Shown: piece by piece, positions 52,908 to 62,250 of the stretch
Position numbering within the stretch: position 1 is the first letter of the stretch
How the letters are laid out: every line of letters begins with the position of its first letter
Assembly: GCF_965662675.1 (NCBI RefSeq)
Contig: NZ_CBFIIK010000005.1
Coordinates: forward strand, 1-64,000
Length of the DNA stretch: 64,000 bases
Direction: 5' to 3'
Source: Roseicyclus sp965662675
GTDB lineage: Bacteria > Pseudomonadota > Alphaproteobacteria > Rhodobacterales > Rhodobacteraceae
The notes under the pieces: generated by a model
The model's database searches: none
What the model was told of the DNA's origin: nothing
Seen by the model: the letters and a program-made list of their open reading frames with translations, nothing else
Translations under genes and position numbers: made by a program

Positions 52908-52934
52908 GGGCGGCCTTTGGGCCGCCCTTTTCTT
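52908..52934. terminator. Bidirectional intrinsic terminator
   Basis: GGGCGGCC (52908-52915), loop TTTG, GGCCGCCC (52920-52927), then TTTTCTT. It lies between the convergent DsbA-like and lpxK genes. On the minus strand no strong T-run follows the stem, so it mainly ends the forward transcript. Confidence 0.85.
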
Positions 52935-52938
52935 GCGG

Positions 52939-53940
52939 TCATGGCTGCGTTGTCCGCCCCGTCAAGATCCGTGCGATCGCCGCATCGAGTGCCGTCCAAT
53001 CCGCAATTTCCAGCCGCACGGGCAAGGTCATGACCTCAGCGCGCAGCGCGGGCGCAAGGCGGACGGCGTCTTTCTCGGTTGTCACCACCTGCGCACCTTG
53101 CGCCTTGGCCTCGCGCAACATGCGCTGCATCAAGGCATCGCTCAGTGGTTGATGATCGCGCAGTGCATGGGTGGCGCGCAAATCCGCCCCCAGCGCGCTG
53201 AGCGTGCGAAAGAATTTCTCTGGGTGGCCGATGCCCGCAAAGGCGAGCACGGGCATTCCCGCAAGCGGCAGGCCGGTTGGCAAGGGCGCAAGCGTGCCCG
53301 TGACATGCGGCACCTGCACGCTTGCGCCCCATCTTGCGCCAAAACGCGACTGTGCCGCATCATCGCCGATAGACAGAACCAGATCGGCCCGCGCCAAGCC
53401 GACGGCGATGGGTTCGCGCAACGGCCCCGCCGGGATCACCTTGCCATTGCCGAAGCCCATATGCGCATCCACCACAACCACCGCCAGATCATGGGAAAGG
53501 CTCGGGTTCTGAAACCCGTCATCGAGCAAGATCGCCTGCGCGCCCGCGGCGATGGCCGCGCGTGCGCCCGCGGCGCGATCCTTGGCCACCCAAACCGGCA
53601 TAAAGGCCGCCAACAGCAGCGCCTCATCGCCGGTTTCCGCGGCTTTGTGCTGGCGTTCCACGACCTGCACCGGGCCTTGCAGCGTCCCGCCATGGCCACG
53701 CGTCACCGCATGCGCGGTGATCCCGCGCGCCGCCAAACGCGCAGCCAGCGCGATGACGGTCGGTGTCTTGCCGGTGCCGCCTGCATTCAGATTGCCGACG
53801 CAGATCACCGGCACGCCCAGCTTCTCGCGCGGTCCGCTGGCCAGCCGGTGCCGCGTCGCGCCTGCGTAAAGCGCGCCAAGCGGCGATAGTAACGTCGCCC
53901 AAAGCCCCGGTGGCTCGTGCCAGAACATCGGCGCGCGCAT
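52939..53940 (-). CDS. lpxK: Tetraacyldisaccharide 4'-kinase
   Basis: A 333-residue lipid A kinase adding the 4'-phosphate. The Walker A motif GNLNAGGTGKTP lies near residue 50, DDGFQNPSL is typical of the family, and VVTTEKDAVRL occurs near the C-terminus. The ATG at 53940 overlaps the waaA stop (ATGA). Membrane-associated through its N-terminal helix. Forms a lipopolysaccharide operon with waaA. Confidence 0.95.
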   Translation of the reverse strand: MRAPMFWHEPPGLWATLLSPLGALYAGATRHRLASGPREKLGVPVICVGNLNAGGTGKTPTVIALAARLAARGITAHAVTRGHGGTLQGPVQVVERQHKAAETGDEALLLAAFMPVWVAKDRAAGARAAIAAGAQAILLDDGFQNPSLSHDLAVVVVDAHMGFGNGKVIPAGPLREPIAVGLARADLVLSIGDDAAQSRFGARWGASVQVPHVTGTLAPLPTGLPLAGMPVLAFAGIGHPEKFFRTLSALGADLRATHALRDHQPLSDALMQRMLREAKAQGAQVVTTEKDAVRLAPALRAEVMTLPVRLEIADWTALDAAIARILTGRTTQP

Positions 53941-55229
53941 CAGCCGGCCGCCTCGTCCAAGGTCTCGAGCAAGATCGCCTTGGCGCGATCCGTCACATCC
54001 GCCCCGGCCGAGACCACCTCCCATGCGGCATGGGCCATGACCGCAGCGCGATCGGGTGCGAGCAACTCATCGACCGCCTCGGCCAAGGCCTGCGGAGATG
54101 GCACAAGCCGCGCGGCGCGCGCATCGGTCAGCCGTTGGTAGATATCGACGAAATTGGTGACATAGGGGCCATGCAAAATGGCCGATCCAAGGGCTGCGGG
54201 CTCGAACGGATTATGACCGCCGATCGGTTCCCATGAACCAGCGACGAAGCTGACGCTCGCCAAGCGATACCACAGCCCCAACTCGCCCATCGTATCGGCC
54301 AGGTAGACGGGGGCCTCGGCCTCGGGGTTTTCGCCTGCGCTGCGTCGGGTAAAGGCCCAACCATCATCTGACAGCATCAGGGCGATTTCATCACTCCGCG
54401 CGGGGTGTCGCGGTACCAAGATCAGCAAGAGCCGCGGATTGGTCCGCATCGCGATGCGGTGCGCCTCCAGCACCTTGCGCTCTTCGCCGGGATGGGTCGA
54501 GGCCGCGACCCAGACCGGGCGGTTTCCTATGACGGCGCGCATGGCATCGAGTAACCGATTGTCGACGGGAAGGGCCGCGGCCCCTTCCTTGAGCGTCCCT
54601 GTCACCATTACGCGATCCATGGGCATGCCGAGGCGGCGCAGATAGATCGCGCTCAGATCGTCTTGGACCATCGCAAGCCGGAAGCGTCCCAAGAGACTGC
54701 GTGCCATGCCACGCAGGAACCGCCAACGATCATGGCTGGCCTTGGACATGCGCGCATTGAGCAGCAACATGGCAATGCCGCGCGCGTGGGTCTCGCAGAT
54801 CAAGGCCGGCCATAGCTCGCTTTCGGTCCAGACCGCGACATCGGGTTTCCAGTGATCAAGGAAACGGCCCACGAATACGCGCGCATCCAGCGGCACATAT
54901 TGATGCATCGCCCCCTCGGGTAAGCGATCGGCCATCACGGCGGCGGATGTCACGGTGCCGGTTGTGACCAGAATGGACAGATCGGGTCGTTCCTCCAAAA
55001 GCAAGCGGATCAATTCCAACAGGGCAAGGGATTCGCCCACGCTGGCCGCGTGAAACCAGATCAACGGCCCTTGCGGTCTGGCATGACCGGCAATTCCGCG
55101 GCGTTCATCCAGCCGCGCGGGGTCTTCCTTGCCCACAGCCGCGCGCTGCGTCAGCTTGCGTTCGGCAAAGCTCAGAGCGCCGCGTCCGGACCAGGCGAGA
55201 TAGAGTGCAAGGGAGAGTGAGCGTTCCAT
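53940..55229 (-). CDS. waaA: 3-deoxy-D-manno-octulosonic acid transferase
   Basis: A 429-residue GT-B glycosyltransferase adding Kdo to lipid A. The acceptor-side ASVGESLAL contains the conserved catalytic glutamate, SELWPALICE follows, and EPIGGHNPFEP near residue 340 binds CMP-Kdo. An N-terminal membrane helix is present. First gene of the waaA-lpxK pair; 72 bases separate it from the cysQ-like gene. Confidence 0.95.
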   Translation of the reverse strand: MERSLSLALYLAWSGRGALSFAERKLTQRAAVGKEDPARLDERRGIAGHARPQGPLIWFHAASVGESLALLELIRLLLEERPDLSILVTTGTVTSAAVMADRLPEGAMHQYVPLDARVFVGRFLDHWKPDVAVWTESELWPALICETHARGIAMLLLNARMSKASHDRWRFLRGMARSLLGRFRLAMVQDDLSAIYLRRLGMPMDRVMVTGTLKEGAAALPVDNRLLDAMRAVIGNRPVWVAASTHPGEERKVLEAHRIAMRTNPRLLLILVPRHPARSDEIALMLSDDGWAFTRRSAGENPEAEAPVYLADTMGELGLWYRLASVSFVAGSWEPIGGHNPFEPAALGSAILHGPYVTNFVDIYQRLTDARAARLVPSPQALAEAVDELLAPDRAAVMAHAAWEVVSAGADVTDRAKAILLETLDEAAG

Positions 55230-55301
55230 CGAAGATGTCAGCCATTCATGTTTGGGCGACCGTCGTAGCTGCGGCGCACCCTAGGGATTGGTCGGCGCGG
55301 G

Positions 55302-56108
55302 TCAAGCGGCCGGGCCATCGCCTGCGCCCCGTGCATGCAGCAAGGCCGCGTGCAATCCCGGCGCACCGGCAAACACGCCGGCGACTTTTGGACTGGCACT
55401 GTTGAAACGGAGGTGCTGGCCCGTCGCATCGGTGGCCATGCCGCCAGCCTCGGTGATGATCAGGCTACCTGCGGCGATATCCCATTCCCATGTAGCGCGG
55501 AACGTCATCATCGCGTCGAACCGCCCCTCGCCCACCAGCGCCATGCGATAGGCCAGCGACGGGCGATAGGCACGGGTCACCGCCGGCACGCCGTGGGGCC
55601 AATGCGCAGGGCCAAGCGTATGCTTCGTGGCCAGAACCTCGGCCTCGTGGAAATGACGCGCCTCCGAGGCACGGATCGGCATGTCGTTGAGTGTCGCCCC
55701 CCCGCCAAGGGCCGCGGCGTATAGCTTGCCGCGGATTGGCAGGTAGACCGCTGCCGCGATCACCGCCCCATCCTCGACCACGGCCAGCGAATGCGAAAAG
55801 GCGGAGCTGCCTTCGATAAAGGCGCGGGTGCCGTCGATCGGGTCGATGACGAAAACCCGCCGCGCCGCCAGTCTTGCGTGGTCGTCTGGGGTTTCCTCGG
55901 ATAGCCAGCCATAATCGGGGCGTGCATCCATCAGGCGATCTTGCAGCATGTCGTTGACGGCTAGATCGGCCTCGGTCACGGGACCGGCATCATCGGGCTT
56001 GTCCCATGTTTCGGGATCGTCGCGAAAATAGCGCGCCGCGATCCGGCCTGCGCCGCGCGCCGCCTCGATCAGCAAGAGCATATCTTCGCGCGCGTCAGGC
56101 CCCTGCAA
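55302..56108 (-). CDS. 3'(2'),5'-bisphosphate nucleotidase (CysQ-like)
   Basis: A 268-residue inositol-monophosphatase-family phosphatase. The metal-binding motifs are complete: WLSEETPDD, VIDPIDGTRAF and WDIAAGSLIITEAGG. It should hydrolyse PAP or inositol phosphates. Start at 56108 gives a 14-base overlap with pmbA; an alternative ATG at 56081 removes it. Context with pmbA is conserved in Rhodobacterales. Confidence 0.85.
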   Translation of the reverse strand: MQGPDAREDMLLLIEAARGAGRIAARYFRDDPETWDKPDDAGPVTEADLAVNDMLQDRLMDARPDYGWLSEETPDDHARLAARRVFVIDPIDGTRAFIEGSSAFSHSLAVVEDGAVIAAAVYLPIRGKLYAAALGGGATLNDMPIRASEARHFHEAEVLATKHTLGPAHWPHGVPAVTRAYRPSLAYRMALVGEGRFDAMMTFRATWEWDIAAGSLIITEAGGMATDATGQHLRFNSASPKVAGVFAGAPGLHAALLHARGAGDGPAA

Positions 56109-57441
56109 GCGTCAGCCCCTCGACCAAAAGCGAGGGTACGACACGGCTGAGGTGCGGGCGCGCGTCATTGGCAGGACGGATCGACATGAGCATCTCGTGC
56201 AGGTTGCCCGCGACGGTGCATTCATTGACCGGATAGGTGATCTCGCCGTTTTCCACCCAGAACCCCGAGGCGCCGCGCGAATAATCGCCTGTGGTCGCGT
56301 TGATGGATGAGCCGATCATCGACGTGATCAAAAGCCCCGTTCCCATCTCGCGCAGCAGCGCATCGCGGCTTTGGCTGCCTTGGGTCAGGGCCACATTGCT
56401 GACCGCGGGCGATGGCGGCGAAGATGTGCCGCGGCTGGCGCTACCCGTCGAAGGCAAGCCCAGCTTTCGCCCGGTAGCCAGATCCAAGGTCCATTCCATC
56501 AAGATGCCATCATCCACGATGATCCGACGCCGCGTGGCCAGCCCCTCGCCATCGAAGGGGCGCGAGGCTGCGGCGCGGGGGCGGTGTGGGTCTTCGATGA
56601 TCGAAAGCCCCTTGGGCAAGACCTGCGCCCCCATCAGATCGCGCGCCCATGATGCGCCGCGCGTGATCGCGGTGCCATTGGTCGCCGACAAAAGATGCCC
56701 GATCAGCCCCGATGCGATGCGCTCGTCGAAGATCACGGGATATGCGCCGGTTTTCGGTTTGCGCGCGCCCATCCGCGCCACGCTGCGTTCGCCCGCGATG
56801 CGGCCGATCTCGGCCGGGTCCAGCAGGTCGGCGGCATGGTTGCGCCCATCGCCGAAATAATCACGCTCCATCCCCAAACCTTCGCCGCTGATCGCGACGC
56901 AGGACAGCCCGTGATCCGAGCGCGCATAGCCGCCCGCAAAGCCGTTGCTGGCGGCCAGATGCACACGGCTGCGCGAAAAGCCCGCATTGGCGGCCTGCAC
57001 TTGGCTAACGCCCTTGACGGCGAGCGCGGCCGCTTCGGCCATTTGCGCCATATGCTCCAGCTGGGCCGGGTCAGGATCGGTGCCGGGATCGCACATGTCC
57101 AGCGCGTCACCATCGCGCAGCGGCGATAATTGATCGGGATCAGCCAGCCCGATGGTGGGGTCATCTGGGGCCAGACGGGCCATCGTGACCGCGCGGCTGG
57201 CCATCTCTTGCAAGGTTTCGTCGCGGATATCGGAGGCCGAGACACAGGCTTGGCGCTGCCCGACCATGACGCGCAGCCCAACCTCGACGCCTTCGGAGCG
57301 TTCGGCCTGTTCCAAGCCACCGCTGCGCACGCTGATCGAAAGCGAGGTGCCGTCGACCGCAATCGCATCAGCGCCATCCGCACCTGCACGGCGTGCATGG
57401 TGAAGCAACGCTTCGGTCAGATCGGCGAGGGATGTTGACAT
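56095..57441 (-). CDS. pmbA: TldD/PmbA family protein (TldE-type)
   Basis: A 448-residue member of the TldD/PmbA peptidase family. I see no HExxxH zinc motif, so this is the PmbA/TldE partner that forms a heterodimer with TldD to process peptides. Features are GLRVMVGQRQACVSASD and GDYSRGASGFWVENGEITYPV near the C-terminus. The ATG at 57441 was chosen for its 8-base spacing from AAGGTG; one at 57447 is too close. tldD is not in this window. Confidence 0.9.
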   Translation of the reverse strand: MSTSLADLTEALLHHARRAGADGADAIAVDGTSLSISVRSGGLEQAERSEGVEVGLRVMVGQRQACVSASDIRDETLQEMASRAVTMARLAPDDPTIGLADPDQLSPLRDGDALDMCDPGTDPDPAQLEHMAQMAEAAALAVKGVSQVQAANAGFSRSRVHLAASNGFAGGYARSDHGLSCVAISGEGLGMERDYFGDGRNHAADLLDPAEIGRIAGERSVARMGARKPKTGAYPVIFDERIASGLIGHLLSATNGTAITRGASWARDLMGAQVLPKGLSIIEDPHRPRAAASRPFDGEGLATRRRIIVDDGILMEWTLDLATGRKLGLPSTGSASRGTSSPPSPAVSNVALTQGSQSRDALLREMGTGLLITSMIGSSINATTGDYSRGASGFWVENGEITYPVNECTVAGNLHEMLMSIRPANDARPHLSRVVPSLLVEGLTLAGA

Positions 57442-57544
57442 GTGCATGGCACCTTGGCGCTTGGGTTTCATCTGGACCTAGTGCCCACACCCGCTCGGCG
57501 CAAGCCATCGCAGCCGCGCCACCGGTTTGGGCCTTGGGCCTGCC

Positions 57545-59050
57545 TCAGCGCAGAGGCACGCCATTGGCGCTGATCCCGCCGCCTTGGGTGAATTCCAGCC
57601 GCGTCTCAAGCGTGTCGGGGTCTGCACCGGGCCGGGCAAAAGCACCCAGCAGCCCGCGCGCCATCGCCAATTGCTCGATCGGGACCAGGCCCGCCGCCTG
57701 CAATCGGTCGAAAAGCGCGTTCAGCCCGCGCAATTGCAGATCGACCGCGCCGACGGGCATGGGGATCGGACCGGGCGGGAAATCGGCGCGCCCGCTGCCG
57801 GTCAGTTCCGCACCCGCAGCAGTGATCCGCAACTCGTTGATACCAAGATCGACAAGCTGGCCGGGGATATCGCCCATTCCTGCGGGATCGAGAGCGAACA
57901 AGTCGCGCAAGATCCGCGCCGTGCCGCTGAGATCGACAATGGCGGTGATGGGGTCGCGCGGGATTGCTTGCCCCGGATCGACGAGCGCCCAAATCTCGGG
58001 GCTGGGTGCCAGATCACGATAGGCCAGCCGCAGCGCGATGGGTTGCGGCCCATCGGTTGGTGCAAGCGGCATACGAAACGCAAGCTCGGCCCCGCCGACC
58101 GTAAAGGCGACAGGGACCGGCAATTCCCGCGCCGCCAGATAGGTTGATGCCACCGTTGCACTCAGGGCGAAATCCACCGCATCGCGCGAGATATCCGCCG
58201 AAAGACGCCCGCCTTGATTGGAGGCCAGCAAGGTAAAGCCATCGCGCGGATGCGAAAAGGTCATCTCCAGCCGCGCGCTGTCATAGGCCAAGACGCCGCT
58301 GTTGGCGAAATTCTCGGGAAAGGCACCCGGCTTGGTGGCGAGGTTGGCGAAATTCGTAAGTTGACCCGCGTTGGCACTGGTGCTGGCACCCAAGGCAAAG
58401 CTGATCTTCATCGACCCCTCTTCGCCCGGTGGCGGCGTGATATCCAGCGCGCCCGACAGGCCGCTGATTGCGGCGTTGCTGGTGTAGCGTAGATCCGTGG
58501 GGTTGGTTCCGTCGATCTCGTATCGGGCCGTCAGATCGGCCACGGCGATCATGACATCGATCACCGGCAGTGGGGCATTGCCACCGGTGATGGGGCGATC
58601 TTCGAACATCAAGCGCGAGGCGGTATAGTCATAGACCCGTGCGGCCGGCGTGCCGCTGGCGATCACGCGCAGATCCGGCGCGATCATGGCGAAGTTCAGA
58701 TCAACGGGCTGCCCGCCATTGCCCAGGTCGAGGCTGATTGTCAGGTCATAGGTATCAGACATGGTGATAATGACGCGGCCGTCGCCGGTTTCGTTGAACA
58801 CCACCTGATCGAGCCGCACCATCGTGCTGACCTCGGCATCGGTGTAGCGCATGGCATAGCCGTTCAGCGTCAGGCTGCCATCACCGGGGATCTGCTCTTG
58901 CACGCTCACCATCTGGCCCATGGCGGCTGATTGGCTCTGCCATTCGGCCCAGAGTTCCTCGGCGGTCAGCGCCAACACGGGCTGCACCCATCCCAGCGTC
59001 AGCGCCGGGATTGTCAGGAAAAGCGGTTTCAAAAAGGCCATGGCATGCAT
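57545..59050 (-). CDS. Secreted DUF2125 domain protein
   Basis: A 501-residue protein with a signal peptide (residues 1-28, TLGWVQPVLALTAEE) and the DUF2125 domain over most of the chain, ending in GGGISANGVPLR, a motif seen at the C-terminus in this family. Mostly beta structure; no catalytic motif recognised. The start could also be the ATG at 59041. Divergent from the SDR at 59207. Function unknown; probably periplasmic. Confidence 0.8.
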   Translation of the reverse strand: MHAMAFLKPLFLTIPALTLGWVQPVLALTAEELWAEWQSQSAAMGQMVSVQEQIPGDGSLTLNGYAMRYTDAEVSTMVRLDQVVFNETGDGRVIITMSDTYDLTISLDLGNGGQPVDLNFAMIAPDLRVIASGTPAARVYDYTASRLMFEDRPITGGNAPLPVIDVMIAVADLTARYEIDGTNPTDLRYTSNAAISGLSGALDITPPPGEEGSMKISFALGASTSANAGQLTNFANLATKPGAFPENFANSGVLAYDSARLEMTFSHPRDGFTLLASNQGGRLSADISRDAVDFALSATVASTYLAARELPVPVAFTVGGAELAFRMPLAPTDGPQPIALRLAYRDLAPSPEIWALVDPGQAIPRDPITAIVDLSGTARILRDLFALDPAGMGDIPGQLVDLGINELRITAAGAELTGSGRADFPPGPIPMPVGAVDLQLRGLNALFDRLQAAGLVPIEQLAMARGLLGAFARPGADPDTLETRLEFTQGGGISANGVPLR

Positions 59051-59206
59051 CCGTCACACAGAGGGGGTAGGGCATCACGACTGTCGGCCCGGCGTGGCGT
59101 ATCGGTCAAGTGCCGATACCACATTGCCAGCGCTTTGGTCTGGCCGCGCAGGGTTCGCGCCGCTAGCATGCATGCCGAACCGGCATCACGCAAGAAAGGT
59201 TGGCCC

Positions 59207-59962
59207 ATGCCCGATATGACCGCGAAAACTGTTGTGATCACCGGTGCCAGCCGTGGGATCGGTGCGGCCGCTGCCCGCGCCTTTGCCGCGCAAGGGGCCA
59301 ATGTCGTGCTTTTGGCGCGTGACCGTGACGCGGTCGCGGCGATCGCCGGGGAAATCGGCCCGCGCGCGCTGGCCGTGCCTTGCGATGTGACCCGCTATTG
59401 GGAGGTGGAGGCCGCCCTTGGCGCGGCTGTTACGGCTTTTGGTGGCCTTGATGTTTTGATCAGCAATGCAGGCGTGATCGACCCCATCTCCGATGTCGAT
59501 GCCGCTGACCCCGAGATGTGGAGCCAAGCCATCGACATCAACCTCAAGGGCGTCTTTCATGGTGCGCATGCGGCCCTGCCGCTGATGTTGCAACGCGGTG
59601 GCGGCACGCTGATCACGGTCAGCTCGGGTGCTGCCGTCAATCCGATCGAGGGGTGGAGCGCTTATTGCGCCTCCAAGGCGGGGGCCAAGATGTTCACCGC
59701 TTGCCTGAACACGGAATACGGCGCGCGTGGTATCCGTGCGCTGGGCCTGTCGCCCGGGACCGTCGCCACCGATATGCAGCGCGAGATTAAGCAATCGGGG
59801 GTGAATGCGATCAGCCAGCTGGATTGGTCGGTGCATATTCCGCCCGAATGGCCCGCTCAGGCGTTGGTCTGGATGTGCGGGCCTGATGCCGATCCATGGC
59901 TTGGCAATGACATCTCGCTGCGCGATCCCGACATCCGCAAAGCCGTGGGTGTTGGCCCATGA
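59207..59962 (+). CDS. SDR family oxidoreductase
   Basis: A 251-residue short-chain dehydrogenase with TGASRGIG, LISNAG, SSGAAVNP and the YCASK catalytic motif. The ATG at 59207 follows AAAGG. Its stop overlaps the crotonase gene (ATGA), so they may act in one pathway. The C-terminal segment WMCGPDADPWLGNDIS is typical of a branch with no defined substrate. Confidence 0.88.
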   Translation: MPDMTAKTVVITGASRGIGAAAARAFAAQGANVVLLARDRDAVAAIAGEIGPRALAVPCDVTRYWEVEAALGAAVTAFGGLDVLISNAGVIDPISDVDAADPEMWSQAIDINLKGVFHGAHAALPLMLQRGGGTLITVSSGAAVNPIEGWSAYCASKAGAKMFTACLNTEYGARGIRALGLSPGTVATDMQREIKQSGVNAISQLDWSVHIPPEWPAQALVWMCGPDADPWLGNDISLRDPDIRKAVGVGP

Positions 59963-60585
59963 TCGATTGCGCGCGCGATGACGGGCTTTGGACACTGACA
60001 CTGAACCGCCCCGAAAAGGCAAATTCGCTGACCGCCGCGATGCTGGAAAGGATGGTCGATCTGTTGCTGGAGGCCTCGGTCGACCCGCATTTGCGCGCCC
60101 TGATCGTGACCGGGGCGGGGGACAAGGTCTTTTCCGCCGGTGCCGATCTGGAGGCGGCGCGCGCGGGGCTTGCGACCTCGCCCCTATGGGAACAGGTCTC
60201 GGGCGCGATCGCCGCGCTTCCTTGCCTGACCATCGCGGCCCTGAACGGCACGCTGGCGGGGGGTGCCTTTGGCATGGCGCTTGCCTGCGATACCCGCATC
60301 GCGGTGCCGGGCGCGCGTTTTTTCTACCCTGTGGCCAAGCTCGGCTTTCTGCCGCAACCCTCCGACCCGGGGCGGCTGGTGGCGCTGATCGGGCCTGCAA
60401 GGACCAAGCTCTTATTGCTTGGCGGGCAGAAATTTACCGCGGATGAGGCGCTGACCTTTGGCCTGATCGACAGGATCGTGCCGGGCGCGGAGCTGATGGA
60501 GGCGGCGCGCGACATCGCGGGTGATGCGCTTGCGGGAAACCCGGATGTGCTGCAGCGGATCAAGGCGATGTGCGCGGGCCGCTAA
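59959..60585 (+). CDS. Crotonase-fold protein lacking both catalytic glutamates
   Basis: A 208-residue member of the enoyl-CoA hydratase/isomerase family, about 50 residues shorter than usual. The oxyanion region FSAGADLEAAR and GGAFGMALACD is recognisable, but the first hydratase glutamate is G105 and the second is V125 (YPVAKLG, where hydratases have PE). It is therefore unlikely to hydrate enoyl-CoA. It is coupled to the SDR gene upstream and overlaps the convergent HNH gene by four bases. Confidence 0.85.
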   Translation: MIDCARDDGLWTLTLNRPEKANSLTAAMLERMVDLLLEASVDPHLRALIVTGAGDKVFSAGADLEAARAGLATSPLWEQVSGAIAALPCLTIAALNGTLAGGAFGMALACDTRIAVPGARFFYPVAKLGFLPQPSDPGRLVALIGPARTKLLLLGGQKFTADEALTFGLIDRIVPGAELMEAARDIAGDALAGNPDVLQRIKAMCAGR

Positions 60586-60887
60586 CGCTGTTTCCACGCA
60601 CGCCTGCCGCCGGCGGTCTTGGCATGGAAATCGGGCGGGCGCTTGGCGATCCACGCGAGAAAGGCCGCAAGCCGTGGATGGCCGCGCAGGGCGTCGATGC
60701 TGTTGTAGCTGCGGGCCAATTCCGCCTCGGACAAGGTGGCGTGGATTTCATTATGGCAGATCTGGTGGAGCAACACGACAGGACCGCCCTTGCCGCCGCG
60801 CAGTTTCGGCGTCAGGTGGTGCAGGCTTTGTTTCGCCCGTGGCGGGATCGGCCGGTCGCAAAGCGGGCAGATGGGAAGATCGTCCAT
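60582..60887 (-). CDS. HNH endonuclease-like protein
   Basis: A 101-residue protein with an HNH-type zinc finger: CPLCDRP, HHLTPKLRGGKGG and CHNEIHATL. The ATG at 60887 overlaps the start of the divergent flavoprotein's alternative reading. Bacterial stand-alone HNH proteins often act as nucleases but this one is not further characterised. It converges with the crotonase. Confidence 0.8.
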   Translation of the reverse strand: MDDLPICPLCDRPIPPRAKQSLHHLTPKLRGGKGGPVVLLHQICHNEIHATLSEAELARSYNSIDALRGHPRLAAFLAWIAKRPPDFHAKTAGGRRAWKQR

Positions 60888-60933
60888 GACGGCCAAGGAT
60901 GGTGTGCGCAGGGCGCATGGCAAGGGGCGATGG

Positions 60934-62109
60934 ATGGCTGAGGTGGTGGATGCGCTGGTGATCGGGTCGGGGCCTGCCGGGCTGATGGCGGCCGAGGCGC
61001 TGGTGCGCGCCGGGCGCGATGTGGTCATCGCCGAGGCCAAGCCATCGGTCGGGCGAAAATTCCTAATGGCGGGCAAATCGGGGCTGAATCTGACCAAGGC
61101 AGAGGGTCTGGAGGATTTCGTCGCGGCCTATGGCGCGGCCGCCCCGTGGCTTGCGCCGATGCTGGCCGAGATGGGGCCCGATCAGGTCATGGCTTGGGCC
61201 GAGGATCTGGGCCAGCCGGTGTTCACCGGCAGCTCAGGCCGGGTCTTTCCGCATGCGATGAAGGCAAGCCCGCTTCTGCGCGGCTGGGTCAGGCGCATCG
61301 ACGCAGCAGTCAGGACGGGGTGGCGCTGGGTCGGGCTGGCGGGGGGGGATTGGGTCTTTGACACGGCCAAGGGGCGGCAGGCGATCCGCCCCGGCGTGGT
61401 GGTTTTGGCGCTTGGCGGGGCAAGTTGGGCGCGGCTGGGATCGGACGGGCAATGGGCAGGGTTATTGGCGGCAAGCGGGGTCGAGATCGCGTCGTTTCGT
61501 CCCGCCAATATGGGGTTCCGCGTCGATTGGTCGGCGCATATGGCGGCGCATTTCGGTCGCCCGCTCAAGGGGGTGGGGTTTGCGGACGGCGATGGGTCTT
61601 GGGTGCGTGGCGAGGCGGTGATTTCGGCCCGGGGGATCGAGGGGGGCGGCATCTATGCGGTCAGTGCCGCCGTGCGCGACGGGGCCGCGTTGGTTGTCGA
61701 TCTCTTGCCGGATCTGGCGCAGGCCGTGGTGGCCGAACGCTTGGCCGCCCGCCCGCCCAAGCGCAGCCTGTCGCAGCATCTGGAAAAGGCGCTGAAGCTT
61801 GACCCGGTCAAGCGGGCGCTGTTGCAGGAATTCGGCCGCCCCTTGCCCGAGGGGGCGGGGCTGGCCCGGCTGATCAAGGGGCTGGAAATCCGCCATCAGG
61901 GCCCGCGCCCGATGGATGAGGCGATCTCGACCGCAGGCGGTGTGACGCGCGGGGCGGTCGATGCGGGGTTGATGCTGCACGCAATGCCCGGTGTTTTCGT
62001 GGCCGGCGAGATGCTGGATTGGGAGGCGCCGACCGGGGGCTATCTGATCACCGGCTGCCTGGCCACCGGGCTTTGGGCGGGGCGGCATGCGGCGGATTGG
62101 GGGCGTTGA
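60934..62109 (+). CDS. BaiN/HI0933-like flavoprotein
   Basis: A 391-residue two-dinucleotide-binding flavoprotein. FAD site DALVIGSGPAGLMAAEALV, then GRKFLMAGKSGLNLT and a C-terminal GEMLDWEAPTGGYLITG. Related to the TIGR03862/HI0933 family; BaiN reduces a bile-acid double bond, but most members have unknown substrates. The ATG at 60934 was chosen because AGGGG lies 7 bases upstream; a start at 60886 adds a basic segment that matches nothing. Confidence 0.88.
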   Translation: MAEVVDALVIGSGPAGLMAAEALVRAGRDVVIAEAKPSVGRKFLMAGKSGLNLTKAEGLEDFVAAYGAAAPWLAPMLAEMGPDQVMAWAEDLGQPVFTGSSGRVFPHAMKASPLLRGWVRRIDAAVRTGWRWVGLAGGDWVFDTAKGRQAIRPGVVVLALGGASWARLGSDGQWAGLLAASGVEIASFRPANMGFRVDWSAHMAAHFGRPLKGVGFADGDGSWVRGEAVISARGIEGGGIYAVSAAVRDGAALVVDLLPDLAQAVVAERLAARPPKRSLSQHLEKALKLDPVKRALLQEFGRPLPEGAGLARLIKGLEIRHQGPRPMDEAISTAGGVTRGAVDAGLMLHAMPGVFVAGEMLDWEAPTGGYLITGCLATGLWAGRHAADWGR

Positions 62110-62169
62110 AGGCAGGTTCTTGATCAGGCGGCGCCGCCCCTGTCGCCAGAGGCGACGAGTCTTTCGTGA

Positions 62170-62225
62170 GGGGGCTCTGCCCCCGGCCTTCGGCCTCCCC
62201 CGGAGTATTTTCGAAGCAAAGATGG
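62170..62225. repeat. Interspersed hairpin repeat, copy 3 (inverted)
   Basis: GGGGGCTCTGCCCCC, GGCCTTCGGCC, TCCCCCGGAGTATTTTCGAA, then GCAAAGATGGG. Reading the minus strand gives the same order as copies 1 and 2. It lies between the convergent flavoprotein and GST genes. Confidence 0.8.
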
Positions 62226-62250
62226 GCGCTGCGTGAACCTTGATGCGGGG

